Of a DNA stretch of 64,000 nucleotides, positions 1-8,515 are shown piece after piece. This DNA comes from Solirubrobacter sp963736505. Lineage in GTDB: Bacteria > Actinomycetota > Thermoleophilia > Solirubrobacterales > Solirubrobacteraceae. The translations under genes were made by a program, and so were the position numbers. Every line of letters starts with the position of its first letter. Position 1 is the stretch's first letter. Below the pieces are notes generated by a model. That model was not told where the DNA came from and did no database searches. It worked only from the letters and a program-made list of their open reading frames with translations. Location of the stretch: positions 1,116,001 through 1,180,000 of the forward strand of contig CAVTOZ010000001.1 of NCBI GenBank assembly GCA_963736505.1, in the 5' to 3' direction.

Positions 1-216
1 GAGCGCTACGACCGCCACCGCGTGGTCGGCCGCATCGAGGCGCGCAACGACGCCTCCGCGCGCGTGCTCGAGAAGCTCGGCATGCGTCGGGAGGCGCATC
101 TGGTCGAGAACGAGTGGGTCAAGGGCGAATGGCAGAGCGAGGTGGTCTACGCGCTGCTCGCGCGCGAGTGGGATCGCGCTACCTTTGCCGATCTACTCGA
201 AGGAGGTTCGACGTGA
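1..216 (+). CDS. GNAT-family N-acetyltransferase, C-terminal fragment
   Basis: The frame is open from base 1, so the gene starts outside the window and only its last 71 residues are visible. The segment RIEARNDASARVLEKLGMR is the acetyl-CoA-binding helix region of RimJ/RimL-like GNAT enzymes (N-x-x-S-x-x-x-L-x-K-x-G), and VVYALLAREW is the usual closing strand. Such enzymes acetylate protein N-termini or small amines; the acceptor cannot be told from this piece. The stop codon overlaps the GTG start of the next gene, so the two are probably translated together. Confidence 0.8.
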   Translation, partial: ERYDRHRVVGRIEARNDASARVLEKLGMRREAHLVENEWVKGEWQSEVVYALLAREWDRATFADLLEGGST

Positions 217-890
217 GGACACGGATCATCGTCTCCGCCGCGGTCGTGCTCGCCCTTGCCCTGCCGGGCATGGCGCATGCGTCGACCGGGCCGAAACGCC
301 TGCAGCTGCTCGCCGCCGGACAGACCGAGCTGATGTTCGCCTACCTGACCGGAACGCAGGCCGCGTCGCCGTCGCGCTGCGACCAGGGGCAGCCGCCGTC
401 GGGGATCTTCGGCGAGTACTTCCTGCCGACGCTCAGCTTCGGCTCCGGCGACGCGTCGTTCGACTGCCGGATCACGGCCCGCAACGTCGTGCTCGACCTC
501 GGCGGCGCGATCGCGTCCGAGGACGCGAGCGGCGACTCGTGGACGACCGCCGACGGGACGAAGCTGCCGTTCACGCGCCGCAACCTCGAGCGCATCTGCG
601 ACGACGTGCTGCGCGTCTTCCCCGCCTCCGCGCCGGCGACGCTCGACGGGAAGCCGATCGCCGGCACGCAGGTGAGCACGCCCGCGATCCCGGTGCTGGT
701 GCACAAGGGCGCGCCCGCGCCGCTGTACCAGGACTCGGTCGACCTGCATCACCCCGGGCTGCTCGCCGTCAGCTCGTGCGGCTGGAAGGCGGAGCTGCGC
801 CTGACGCCGGGCCGCCACGTGATCGTCACCGACCTCACGGACGCGGCGGGTGCGCCAACGCACTTCACGTACACCCTCACCGTGCGCTGA
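213..890 (+). CDS. Secreted hypothetical protein
   Basis: A 225-residue protein of no family I recognise. The GTG start at 213 is chosen because AAGGAGG lies 6 bases upstream (200-206) and because it gives a classic signal peptide: VRTRII, a hydrophobic core (VSAAVVLALALPG) and an AHA-S cleavage site near residue 23. The mature part has four cysteines (in SRCDQG, FDCRIT, ERICDD and SSCGWK) that could form two disulfides outside the cell, and ends in a strand-rich segment. It overlaps the acetyltransferase stop by 4 bases. Function unknown. Confidence 0.72.
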   Translation: MRTRIIVSAAVVLALALPGMAHASTGPKRLQLLAAGQTELMFAYLTGTQAASPSRCDQGQPPSGIFGEYFLPTLSFGSGDASFDCRITARNVVLDLGGAIASEDASGDSWTTADGTKLPFTRRNLERICDDVLRVFPASAPATLDGKPIAGTQVSTPAIPVLVHKGAPAPLYQDSVDLHHPGLLAVSSCGWKAELRLTPGRHVIVTDLTDAAGAPTHFTYTLTVR

Positions 891-897
891 CGGGGTG

Positions 898-903
898 TAC
901 CGT
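898..903 (+). promoter_or_regulatory. TACCGT -10 box for the ParB-like gene
   Basis: TACCGT fits TANNNT and ends 7 bases before the GTG at 911. That spacing puts the transcription start on or next to the start codon, implying a leaderless mRNA. The same arrangement recurs at several genes in the window. Confidence 0.45.
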
Positions 904-910
904 CGGTGCG

Positions 911-1816
911 GTGAGCACCGGAATGCCGCGGGAGGACGCCAGGGCCGCTTTCGACCGGGAGCGGCGCCGGCGGACGCTCGGACGGATCGCCTCGCGGCTG
1001 CGGATGGAGCCGGGCGACGTGTCCGACATGCTCCCGTTCGAGGAGGTCGTGGCCGCGCTCGGCGCCACGAGCCGGACCGACCTCGGCGTCAAGACGATCC
1101 CGCTGGACTCGATCGTGGGCTCGGTGGGCCGCCGCCACGGCGAGTTCGACCGCTCGTTCCGGCCCGCGTCCGAGACCCGCGCGCGCTGGGAGCGGATCGC
1201 GGCGGCGCGCAAGCGCGGCGAGGACATGCCGCCGATCGACGTCTTCCGGATCGGCGACCTGCACTTCGTCCAGGACGGCCACCACCGCGTCTCGGTGGCG
1301 CGCGCGATGGGCGACACGGAGATCGACGCGCGCGTCGTCGACGTGCGCACGAAGCTCGGCGCCGGGCCCGAGTTGCTGGCCCGCGACCTGCCGCTCAAGC
1401 GCCATGAGCGCGTGTTCCACGAGCGCGTGCCGCTGCCGCCCGCGGCGCGCGAGCGGATCCAGCTCTCCGACGAGTGGCGCTACGCGCAGCTCGCGACGCT
1501 GATCGAGTCCTGGGGCTACCGCGTCAGCCTCGAGCGGGGGCAGCTGCTCTCACGCGAGGAGCTCGGGCAGGCGTGGCTGCGCGACGAGTACGAGCCGGTC
1601 GTCGAGATGCTGCGCGAGGCCGGCCTCGGCGGCGGCGGCACCGAGACCGAGCGCTACCTGCGGATCGCCATGCTGCGCTACCTGCTGCTGGGCACGTTCG
1701 ACTGGAACGCCGAGGTGATGGAGCGCCTGGCCGGTGAGATGCGCACGCCGAGCGCCGCGGCCGAGAAGGACACGATGACGCACCAGATCCTCAAGGAGAC
1801 GCGCGACTCCAGCTAG
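911..1816 (+). CDS. ParB/Srx-fold nuclease-like protein
   Basis: A 301-residue soluble protein starting at GTG 911. The middle holds a ParB-N / sulfiredoxin-like core: PPIDVFRIGDLHFVQDGHHR followed by VSVARAMG, in which a short strand leads to D-G-x-H-R, the box that binds or hydrolyses nucleotide in ParB-like domains. Flanking regions are helical and Arg/Glu-rich. It is not a chromosome-partition ParB: the HTH and C-terminal dimer domains are not recognisable and no parA is nearby. Such stand-alone domains are usually annotated as conserved hypothetical; a nucleic-acid or nucleotide role is inference. Confidence 0.7.
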   Translation: MSTGMPREDARAAFDRERRRRTLGRIASRLRMEPGDVSDMLPFEEVVAALGATSRTDLGVKTIPLDSIVGSVGRRHGEFDRSFRPASETRARWERIAAARKRGEDMPPIDVFRIGDLHFVQDGHHRVSVARAMGDTEIDARVVDVRTKLGAGPELLARDLPLKRHERVFHERVPLPPAARERIQLSDEWRYAQLATLIESWGYRVSLERGQLLSREELGQAWLRDEYEPVVEMLREAGLGGGGTETERYLRIAMLRYLLLGTFDWNAEVMERLAGEMRTPSAAAEKDTMTHQILKETRDSS

Positions 1817-1875
1817 CGGGCGCGTGCGCAAGTACGGCGCATCGCCGGCGAATGCACGGGTCGTCGCTGCCGGCT

Positions 1876-1918
1876 GCGGCAGTCGCTCGCATACTGGTGG
1901 TACGTGTGCGACTGCCGC
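1876..1918. terminator. Candidate bidirectional terminator hairpin
   Basis: Perfect 11-base inverted repeat (GCGGCAGTCGC at 1876-1886, GCGACTGCCGC at 1908-1918) with a 21-base loop; pairing continues imperfectly outward (GCCGG / CCGGC). It sits in the 198-base gap between two convergent genes, where a shared terminator is expected. There is no T-tract on either side. I see no gene in the gap. Confidence 0.45.
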
Positions 1919-2014
1919 GGCCCGGCAGCGGCGAGAGCCAAGTGACGAGCCCCAAGGGCGAGACAGATGGCGGTCCGGGCCCGCCGGAATGCGTCGTACT
2001 TCCGGACGCGTCCA

Positions 2015-3886
2015 CTAGGCGCAGAGGAGTGCGATGCGCATCTCGCTGCCGGAGATCGAGCCCTTGGTCGGGCCGGCGAAGCGGTTCGCGCCGTCGTCGG
2101 TGGAGACCAGCGCGGTGGTCTGGGCGGCGAGGTCGCGGACGAAGATCCCGCGCGCCGGGTTGCACTTGGCGGCGGAGAGGTTCCAGGCGTCGGACGTGAA
2201 CGCGACGCGGCGGCCGTCGGCCGACATCGAGGGCCGCGCCGAGGCGCCTGAGGCGGGCGCGCCGGCCGCGCCCGACGCGCGCGAGACGAGCGTGGTCGCG
2301 CGCGTGGCGCGGTCGTAGACGTAGACGCCGGTGTCGGTCTCGCCGTAGCCGCGCGAGGTGAACGCGACGCGCATGCCGTCGGCCGACAGCGACGGCTCGA
2401 ACGCGGCCGTGTCGCCCGCCGGCGCGGCGATCGTGACCGTCTCGCCGGTGCGCATGTCGCGCACGACGACGTGCGTGCCCGACGTGTACGCGACGGCGCT
2501 GCCGTCGCGCGCGACGACAGGCTCCCACGCCTCCGCGCCGCCGGAGACGAGCTGCGTGCGGCCTGTCCGCAGGTCGCGCAGCTGGACGGCGGACGCACTC
2601 GTCGTGTACGCCAGGTGGCGCCCGTCGGGCGAGAGCGCGGGCTCGTAGATGTTGCGGCCGATCCGCTGCGCGCGGCCGGTGCGCAGGTTCGCGACCCAGA
2701 CGTCGAGCTCGCCGCGCTTGGACTCCGACGTCTCGTACGCGACCACCTGCCCGTCGGCCGAGAGCGACGGGTTGTAGGCGGAGTGCGGATCGGACTTGTA
2801 GTCGATCCCCGGCGCCAGCTTCGTCACGCCGCGCCTGGTGTCCTTGACGTAGACGCGCATCTGCCCGTAGCGCTTGGCGAAGTTGAGGTTGCCCTCGGCC
2901 GACTCGAACGCGACGTAGCGGCCGTCGGCCGAGACCGCCGGGTTGTAGGCCGAGCGCGGCGTGTGGCGCACGGCGCCGGGATCCGGCGCGCTGGCGACGA
3001 ACGGCGCGCCGGTCAGCGAGCGCGACATCACCGCGATCTCGCCGGCCGTCTTGGCGGCCGCGAGCTTCGCGTCGTAGCTCTCGTACACGAGGTGCTCGCC
3101 GTCGCCCGCGAACGCCGCGTTGTTGGAGTAGTTGGAGGCCGTCGCGATCGAGCCGCGCGGCTGTTTGAGCGGCGGCGGGCCGTTGTAGCGCGTCTGCTGC
3201 AGCCAGCGGGGAAGCTGGCGCAGCTGGCGCGCGAGCAGGCGCTCGCCCTGCGCCGCCGGCATCGCCTGGCCCTTGACGGCGCGTTCCTCCATCGCGCGCA
3301 GCGTGTCGGCCGCGGACGTCTGCGCGTGCGAGCCCGAGAGCCCGTTGAGCCGGCAGATCATCAGCGGCGACAGCTCCGACCGGCGCAGGTAGCGGAACTG
3401 CGACGTGCTGGTGCCGAAGATCTTCGCCGCCGCGTCCGGGATCGCGTTCTGGTGCAGCGAGTGGAAGAACATGTGCTGCGACAGGTGGCCCTGCGTCAGC
3501 GTCCGCAGCGCGCGCGACTGCAGCACCGCGAGCCGCCCCGGCTCGCGCAGGTGCCCGCGCCACGGCTCCACCAGCGCGCGCGCCAGCGCCGCGGGCTCCC
3601 ACCCGTGCCGCTGCGCGAGCTGCGAAAGCGTGCGCGTGTCGTCGCGCAGCCAGCGCCACACGTCGCCGCGGTCGATCCCGAGCAGCGCGTACAGCCGCGT
3701 CTCGTCGTACGGCAGCCAGTGCTGCATCACCCACGTCTCGTTCGGCAGCCAGTGCGGCGGCGCGCCGGCCGGGGCCTCGGAGTCCAGCGACTTCGTCTGC
3801 GGCTTGGCCGGGACCTGCGTCTGCGCGGAGGCCGGCGCGACGAGCACCGCCAGGCCCAGCCCGATCGCGGCCGCGAGCACGCGCAT
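2015..3886 (-). CDS. Secreted TolB-like beta-propeller (PD40) protein
   Basis: A 623-residue exported protein. The signal peptide MRVLAAAIGLGLAVLVAPASAQ is followed by a helical N-terminal region to about residue 270 that I cannot assign, then a C-terminal propeller with repeated blades of the PD40/WD40-like TolB type: SADGRYVAFES, SADGQVVAYET, SPDGRHLAYTT, RDGSAVAYTS, SADGMRVAFTS and SADGRRVAFTS. Propellers of this kind bind proteins or polysaccharides outside the membrane. A TAGGCT box at 3893-3898 lies 6 bases before the ATG but overlaps the stop codon of the preceding glycosylase gene, so it may be fortuitous. Confidence 0.8.
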   Translation of the reverse strand: MRVLAAAIGLGLAVLVAPASAQTQVPAKPQTKSLDSEAPAGAPPHWLPNETWVMQHWLPYDETRLYALLGIDRGDVWRWLRDDTRTLSQLAQRHGWEPAALARALVEPWRGHLREPGRLAVLQSRALRTLTQGHLSQHMFFHSLHQNAIPDAAAKIFGTSTSQFRYLRRSELSPLMICRLNGLSGSHAQTSAADTLRAMEERAVKGQAMPAAQGERLLARQLRQLPRWLQQTRYNGPPPLKQPRGSIATASNYSNNAAFAGDGEHLVYESYDAKLAAAKTAGEIAVMSRSLTGAPFVASAPDPGAVRHTPRSAYNPAVSADGRYVAFESAEGNLNFAKRYGQMRVYVKDTRRGVTKLAPGIDYKSDPHSAYNPSLSADGQVVAYETSESKRGELDVWVANLRTGRAQRIGRNIYEPALSPDGRHLAYTTSASAVQLRDLRTGRTQLVSGGAEAWEPVVARDGSAVAYTSGTHVVVRDMRTGETVTIAAPAGDTAAFEPSLSADGMRVAFTSRGYGETDTGVYVYDRATRATTLVSRASGAAGAPASGASARPSMSADGRRVAFTSDAWNLSAAKCNPARGIFVRDLAAQTTALVSTDDGANRFAGPTKGSISGSEMRIALLCA

Positions 3887-3895
3887 CGCGCGAGC

Positions 3896-4441
3896 CTACT
3901 CCTGCCGGCGGACCGCCTCGCCGAGCGCGCGGGCGTCGTCGAACAGCGTGGCGCGCAGCGACTGGTTGTACATCGCGGCGGCGGGGTGGTAGAGCGGGAA
4001 CAGGCGCTCGTGGATCAGCTTCCCGTGGACGTCGGCGATCGTCGCCTCGGGCGCGAAGTGCTTCAGCGCGTGGCGGCCCAGCGGCACGATCACGCGCGGG
4101 CGGATCAGCTCCACCTCGGCCTCCAGCCACGGCATGCAGTGCGCGACCTCGGGCGCCCGCGGGTCGCGGTTCTTCGGCGGCCGCGCCTTGACCACGTTGG
4201 TGATCCAGACCTCGTCGCGCGTCAGCCCCGCCGCCGCCAGCAGCTCCTCGAGCAGCATCCCCGCGCGACCGACGAACGGCCGCCCGAGCCGGTCCTCGTT
4301 CGCCCCCGGCGCCTCGCCGACGAGCATCACGGCCGCTGCTGGGTTCCCCTCGCCCGGGACCATCCGCGTCGCCGTCTCGCACGGCTCGAAGCCGCAGCCG
4401 GTGTGGGCGACGATCTCGTCGTGCAGGGCGGCCAGGTCCAT
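3896..4441 (-). CDS. Uracil-DNA glycosylase, family 4-like
   Basis: A 181-residue enzyme that removes uracil from DNA. Motif A GEAPGANED (43-50) and motif B HPAAA (152-156) are both present, with the family's GRPFVGRAG and the NVVKxRPPxNRDP loop. Family 4 enzymes normally hold a 4Fe-4S cluster with four cysteines. Here Cys16, Cys21 and Cys102 are visible, but the ligand expected in K-C-R-P-P is Ala86, and the first pair is spaced C-x4-C instead of C-x2-C. The cluster may be altered or lost. A TAGGGT -10 candidate lies at 4454-4459. Confidence 0.85.
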   Translation of the reverse strand: MDLAALHDEIVAHTGCGFEPCETATRMVPGEGNPAAAVMLVGEAPGANEDRLGRPFVGRAGMLLEELLAAAGLTRDEVWITNVVKARPPKNRDPRAPEVAHCMPWLEAEVELIRPRVIVPLGRHALKHFAPEATIADVHGKLIHERLFPLYHPAAAMYNQSLRATLFDDARALGEAVRRQE

Positions 4442-4476
4442 CTCGCGCGGACGACCCTACGACAGGCGCTGCGACC

Positions 4477-5928
4477 ATGCCGGACGTGGAGCCTGAGGTG
4501 CGCACGTCGGCCGGCACGGTGCGGGGACGCTGGGAGGACGGCGTGGCCGTGTTCCGCGGCATCCCCTTCGCCGCCCCGCCGGTCGGGCCGTGCCGGTTCG
4601 CCGCTCCCCGGCCCGCCGAGCCGTGGGACGGGGTCCGGGACGCGAGCCGCTTCGGGCCGCCTCCGCCGCAACCGGGCCGGAAGATCGACGGCGACGACTG
4701 GCTGAACCTCGCCGTCTGGACGGCCGACCCCGGCCGGGCCGGCCTTCCGGTCGTGGTGTGGATCAGCGGCGGCGGATACCTCCGGTGCGACTCCGCCGAC
4801 CCGTACCTGACGGGCGCGGCGGTGGCCGCGGCCGGCGCGGTGCTGGTCAGCGCGCACTACCGGACCGGGTTCGAGGGTCTCGCGCACATCGGCGGAGCGC
4901 CGGACAACCGGGCCCTCCTCGATCAGCTCGCCGCGCTGCGCTGGGTGCAGGAGAACATCGCCGGCTTCGGGGGTGACGCGGGCAACGTCACGGTGCTCGG
5001 CCAGTCGGCGGGAGCCGGCCTGATCGCCGCCATGCTGACGCTGCGGCCGGCCGCCAGGCCGTTCCGCCGAGCGATCCTGCAGAGCATCCCGGGGACGTAC
5101 TTCACGCCCGGCCTGGCGGCCGGGATCTCCGCCGAGATCTGCGCTGCGCTCGGCCGGAGCTCCAGCGTGGCCGAGCTCGCCGGCGTCGCTCCTGACGACC
5201 TGGTCGCGGCGAGCCGGACGGTGACGCGCAGCCTCGTGGAGCGCTTCGGCCGATGGGGCGCGGTGGCCTACTCCTCCACGCCGTTCGCTCCAGTGGTCGA
5301 CGGCGACGTGCTTCCCTCGGCGCCGTGGTCCGCGCTCGCCGCCGGCGCGACCCGGGACGTCGAGCTGCTGATCGGCCACAGCCGCGACGAGTACAGCCTG
5401 CTCGCCGCCGAGCTTCCCGACGCCGGCGACGCGCAGGTGGACGTCGTGATCGACGGTCTCTCACCCACGCCAGGGGCGCCGCGCTACCGGGCGGCCTACC
5501 CGGCGGCCACGCCCGCGCAGCTGCGCGAGACGGCGCTGTCGGACTGGCTGTACCGGATGCCGGCCCTGCACCTCGCCGAAGCCGCCGACGCCGGCGGAGC
5601 CCGGGTATGGCTCTACGAGCTGTGCTGGGGATTCGGGCCGCATGGAGCGTCCCACGGCCTCGACACGCTGCTGCTGTTCGGGACCGCGGACAGCGAAGGC
5701 GAGGTGACGGCGGCGGGTCCTGCGGCGGTCGCGGCGACCGAGCGGCTGTCGCGGCGCATCCGCGCCGAGCACCTGGCGTTCGCGGCCACGGGCGACCCCG
5801 GCTGGACCCGTTTCCGGGCACCGCAGCGGCGTACGCGCGTCTACCGCCCCGAGCCGGTGCTCGCCGCGTATCCGGAGGAGCGCTCGCGCGCGCTCTGGCG
5901 CGATCAGCGCTTCGGGTCGATGGACTGA
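4477..5928 (+). CDS. Type-B carboxylesterase
   Basis: A 483-residue alpha/beta hydrolase that cleaves carboxylic esters. It shows the type-B opening (RTSAGTVRGRWEDGVAVFRG then IPFAAPP), the oxyanion-hole segment WISGGGY, and the nucleophile elbow GQSAGAG with FGGDAGNVTVLG just before it, the type-B hallmark. The acid is probably in GHSRDEYSLL and the histidine in HGASHGLD. It has no signal peptide, so it is probably cytoplasmic. The 3' end overlaps the convergent tatA by 25 bases. Confidence 0.88.
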   Translation: MPDVEPEVRTSAGTVRGRWEDGVAVFRGIPFAAPPVGPCRFAAPRPAEPWDGVRDASRFGPPPPQPGRKIDGDDWLNLAVWTADPGRAGLPVVVWISGGGYLRCDSADPYLTGAAVAAAGAVLVSAHYRTGFEGLAHIGGAPDNRALLDQLAALRWVQENIAGFGGDAGNVTVLGQSAGAGLIAAMLTLRPAARPFRRAILQSIPGTYFTPGLAAGISAEICAALGRSSSVAELAGVAPDDLVAASRTVTRSLVERFGRWGAVAYSSTPFAPVVDGDVLPSAPWSALAAGATRDVELLIGHSRDEYSLLAAELPDAGDAQVDVVIDGLSPTPGAPRYRAAYPAATPAQLRETALSDWLYRMPALHLAEAADAGGARVWLYELCWGFGPHGASHGLDTLLLFGTADSEGEVTAAGPAAVAATERLSRRIRAEHLAFAATGDPGWTRFRAPQRRTRVYRPEPVLAAYPEERSRALWRDQRFGSMD

Positions 5929-6098
5929 TCGGGCGGCGGCTCGGGCGGCTCGGGCTTGTCCTCGAACGCGTCGCGGAACCCGCGCAGCCCGGAGCCGAGC
6001 GACCGCCCGACCTCGGGGAGCCGCTTCGGGCCGAGCACGATCAGCGCGATGATGCCGACGACGATCCAGTGGACGGGGCTCTCGAGGCCGGAGAACAT
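5904..6098 (-). CDS. tatA: TatA-type twin-arginine translocase subunit
   Basis: A 64-residue protein with the TatA/B layout: a short periplasmic N-terminus, one membrane helix (HWIVVGIIALIVLGP), the G-P-K-R-L-P-E hinge, an amphipathic helix (VGRSLGSGLRGFRDAF) and an acidic, Pro-rich tail. TatA oligomers form the pore that exports folded proteins. The short length favours TatA over TatB. It is a single gene with no tatC next to it, as is common in actinobacteria. The end overlaps the convergent esterase gene. Confidence 0.9.
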   Translation of the reverse strand: MFSGLESPVHWIVVGIIALIVLGPKRLPEVGRSLGSGLRGFRDAFEDKPEPPEPPPDQSIDPKR

Positions 6099-6106
6099 GC
6101 CGACCC

Positions 6107-6112
6107 ACGGTA
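6107..6112 (-). promoter_or_regulatory. TACCGT -10 box for tatA
   Basis: On the minus strand TACCGT ends 8 bases before the tatA ATG (6098), consistent with leaderless transcription. Confidence 0.42.
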
Positions 6113-6143
6113 GGCGCCCCGACCCGCGCTTCCGATGAGCCGC

Positions 6144-6562
6144 TCATCGATGCCGCTGCATGCCGACGTCGTAGGCCTCGCGCAGCCAGGCCTCGACCTG
6201 CGCGTCGACCTCGCCCGGGTCGCTGAGCCGGAACGCGTGCAGGTGGTTGCGCGGCGAGAACGTCTCGATCCGCGTGAAGCGCGGGTCCTCGAGCCGCGGG
6301 CGAGCACGACGTGCCCGTCGACCCAGCGGCGGCGCGGCATCAGCGCCGCGAAGCTCATCCGCGCGGCGAGCGCGATGCGCGTCTTCTCCGGCAGCACCGT
6401 CACCGGCCCGCAGGCCTCCGCCGCCGCCACGAAGCGCGCGACGATCTCGGCGATCGCGGGCGGCTTGCCGTCGAGATGGAACGCCAGATCGTGCAGCGGC
6501 GCGCACGTGCGGACCTGGCCGCGCGCCGCGAACGAGCGCCCGCACGCGGGGCAGGTCCACAT
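6144..6562 (-). pseudogene. DUF5655-like protein gene with a frameshift
   Basis: Two overlapping frames make one protein only if a single base is restored. The first runs from ATG 6562: WTCPACGRSFAARGQVRTC, a zinc-ribbon-like CPxCG start, then CGPVTVLPEKTRIALAARMS and VDGHVVLAR. The second continues LEDPRFTRIETFSPRNHLHA to the stop at 6144. The switch falls at about 6294-6304, where one base appears missing from a GC-rich run. The combined product resembles the DUF5655 family (about 130-140 residues). Either a recent pseudogene or a sequencing error in a GC run. Its start overlaps the response-regulator stop by 1 base. Confidence 0.7.
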
Positions 6563-7197
6563 CAGTCGACGAGCCGGCGCTGCACCGCCCAGCGCGACAG
6601 CTCGTGGCGCGAGGAGAGCTGGAGCTTGCGCAGCACCGCCGAGACGTGGGCCTCGACGGTCTTGGTCGAGATCCCGAGCCGCGCCGCGATCTCCTTGTAC
6701 AGGTAGCCGCGCGCGATGTGGCGCAGCACCTCGCGCTCGCGCGCGGTCAGCTGGTCGAGCTCCGGGTCCACCTCGGCCGGCGCCAGCGAGGCGAACGCGT
6801 CGAGCACGAAGCCGGCCAGCCGCGGCGAGAAGACCGCGTCGCCGTCGGCCACGCGCCGGATCGCGTCGGCCAGCTCGTCGCCCGAGATCGTCTTGGTCAC
6901 GTAGCCGCGGGCGCCCGCGCGGATGATCGCGATCACGTCCTCCGGCGCGTCGGAGACCGACAGCGCGAGGAAGCGCTGCGCGGGCCGCCGTTCGGCGACC
7001 TGGCGGATCACCTCCAGCCCGCCGCCGCCGGGCATGTGCACGTCGAGCACGACCACGTCGGGCTCGGTCTCGACGATCAGCCGGATCGCGTCCTCGACGG
7101 TGGCGGCGTCGCCGAGCACGTCGACGAGCCCGTCGAGCTCGGCGCGCACGCCGGAGCGGAAGAGCTGGTGGTCGTCGACGAGGACCGCGGTCGTCAC
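6562..7197 (-). CDS. NarL/LuxR-type response regulator
   Basis: A 211-residue DNA-binding response regulator. The N-terminal receiver has the acidic pair in LVDDH, the phospho-acceptor Asp52 in VVVLDVHMP, and T/K switch residues (LALSVSD, GYVTKTIS). The C-terminal LuxR-type HTH is LTAREREVLRHIARGYLYKE then IAARLGISTKTVEAHVSAVL. The GTG start at 7197 overlaps the stop of the histidine-kinase gene, so the pair is translationally coupled and almost certainly cognate. Last intact gene of a four-gene operon with PspC/LiaF-like proteins, hence probably an envelope-stress regulator. Confidence 0.92.
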   Translation of the reverse strand: MTTAVLVDDHQLFRSGVRAELDGLVDVLGDAATVEDAIRLIVETEPDVVVLDVHMPGGGGLEVIRQVAERRPAQRFLALSVSDAPEDVIAIIRAGARGYVTKTISGDELADAIRRVADGDAVFSPRLAGFVLDAFASLAPAEVDPELDQLTAREREVLRHIARGYLYKEIAARLGISTKTVEAHVSAVLRKLQLSSRHELSRWAVQRRLVD

Positions 7198-8342
7198 GGC
7201 TCGATCACCAGCTCGACCTCGGTCCCCTGGCCGGGGAGCGAGTGCACCGACGCGCGGCCTCCGTGACGCTCCATCCGCCCCATGATGGACTCCCGCAGCC
7301 CGCGCCGGTCGTCCGGGACGGCGGCCGGCTCGAAGCCGGGCCCGCGGTCGCGCACGAAGACCTCCACGCGGTCGCCGGCCACCTCGGCGTAGAGCCGGAT
7401 CGCCTCCGGCCCGGCGAACTTCGACGCGTTCACGAGCGCCTCGCGCGTGGCCGCCACCAGCGCGCCGGTGCGGTCGTCGAGCGGCGCGTCGCCGACCAGC
7501 ACCACCTCGATCGGCACGCCGTGGTCGGTCTCGACCTCCGACGCCGCCTGCTCGAGCGCGGACGCGAGCATCCCTGACGGGCGGCTGTCGTTCAGCCACG
7601 CGCGCAGCTCGCGCTCCTGCCGGCGCGCGAGCGCGGCCACCTCGCGCGGGTCGTCGGCGCGCTTCTGCACGAGCGCGAGCGTCTGGAGCACGGAGTCGTG
7701 CAGGTGGGCGGCGACCTCGGCGCGCTCCTGCGAGCGGATCCGCGCCGCGCGCTCCGTCGCGAGCCCGCGCACGAGCCGGATCCACCACGGCGCGAGGATG
7801 ATCGCGCCGGCGAGCACGACGACGGCGACCGGCAGGAGCGCGTCGCGCGCAGGCGCAAGGGCGTCGTTGAGCCAGAGGAAGATCAGCGCGCCGCCGACGA
7901 CGAGCGCGATGCCCACGCCCGCGCGCCCGGCGGCGGGCGCGGGGAGCTTCAGGACGGCCTGGCGCTCGGCGGGGTCCTCCGCCTGCGACTGTCGCCAGAT
8001 CAGCGCGCCGCCGGCCGCGACGAGCGCCGCCGGCCAGGCGATGCTGTCGCTGAACCACAGGCCCCACTGGCGCAGGAGCAGCATCAGCGCCAGAACGAGG
8101 CAGCCCATGCCGGCCGCCACCAGCCACGCGTCGCGGCGCGAGAGCAGCCGCGCGACGACCGGCTTCTCCGGCCCCTCGGCCGGGATCAGCATCCAGGCGA
8201 TGATGTAGATCGGGACGCCGATGCCGCCGGCGAACAGCGTCGCGCCGAAGCCGATCCGGATCAGCAGCGGGTCGATCCCGAGCTGTGCCGCGAAGCCGGA
8301 GCAGACGCCGCCGAGGTAGCCGTTCGCGGGATCACGTTTCAT
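7194..8342 (-). CDS. PspC-domain sensor histidine kinase (NarL partner)
   Basis: A 382-residue membrane sensor. Residues 1-57 form a PspC domain (GYLGGVCSGFAAQLGIDPLL and one membrane helix). Further hydrophobic helices lie at about 72-90, 102-115, 142-158 and 168-188. The HisKA_3 dimerisation helix holds the phospho-acceptor His215 (AAHLHDSVLQTLALVQ), followed by a HATPase with the N-box ATREALVNASKFA and G-box DRGPGF. Kinases fused to PspC sense membrane or cell-wall stress together with LiaF-like proteins; here such a protein is encoded upstream in the same operon. Overlaps its neighbours by 4 bases on both sides. Confidence 0.9.
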   Translation of the reverse strand: MKRDPANGYLGGVCSGFAAQLGIDPLLIRIGFGATLFAGGIGVPIYIIAWMLIPAEGPEKPVVARLLSRRDAWLVAAGMGCLVLALMLLLRQWGLWFSDSIAWPAALVAAGGALIWRQSQAEDPAERQAVLKLPAPAAGRAGVGIALVVGGALIFLWLNDALAPARDALLPVAVVVLAGAIILAPWWIRLVRGLATERAARIRSQERAEVAAHLHDSVLQTLALVQKRADDPREVAALARRQERELRAWLNDSRPSGMLASALEQAASEVETDHGVPIEVVLVGDAPLDDRTGALVAATREALVNASKFAGPEAIRLYAEVAGDRVEVFVRDRGPGFEPAAVPDDRRGLRESIMGRMERHGGRASVHSLPGQGTEVELVIEP

Positions 8343-8515
8343 GGCGCCACGCCTGCCACGAGCAGCACGATGCCGACGCCCGCGAGGACCGCCGGGAGCG
8401 TGTAGCCGAAGCGGATGTCGATCACCCCGAGGCGGTCGAGCAGGAACAGCGCGCCGAGCGCGATCGTCACCAGGCCGGTGGCGATCAGCGTGCGGTCGGC
8501 GCGCCGCGAGCTCAC
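8339..8515 (-). CDS. Small two-helix membrane protein
   Basis: A 58-residue protein from GTG 8515 (VSSRRADRTLIATGLVTIAL). It consists of two hydrophobic helices separated by RLGVIDIRFGY, resembling the short membrane segment at the start of LiaF-type proteins. Its start overlaps the PspC-protein stop (GTGA) and its stop overlaps the kinase start (ATGA), so it is translated within the operon. Probably an accessory part of the envelope sensor; function inferred from position only. Confidence 0.7.
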   Translation of the reverse strand: MSSRRADRTLIATGLVTIALGALFLLDRLGVIDIRFGYTLPAVLAGVGIVLLVAGVAP

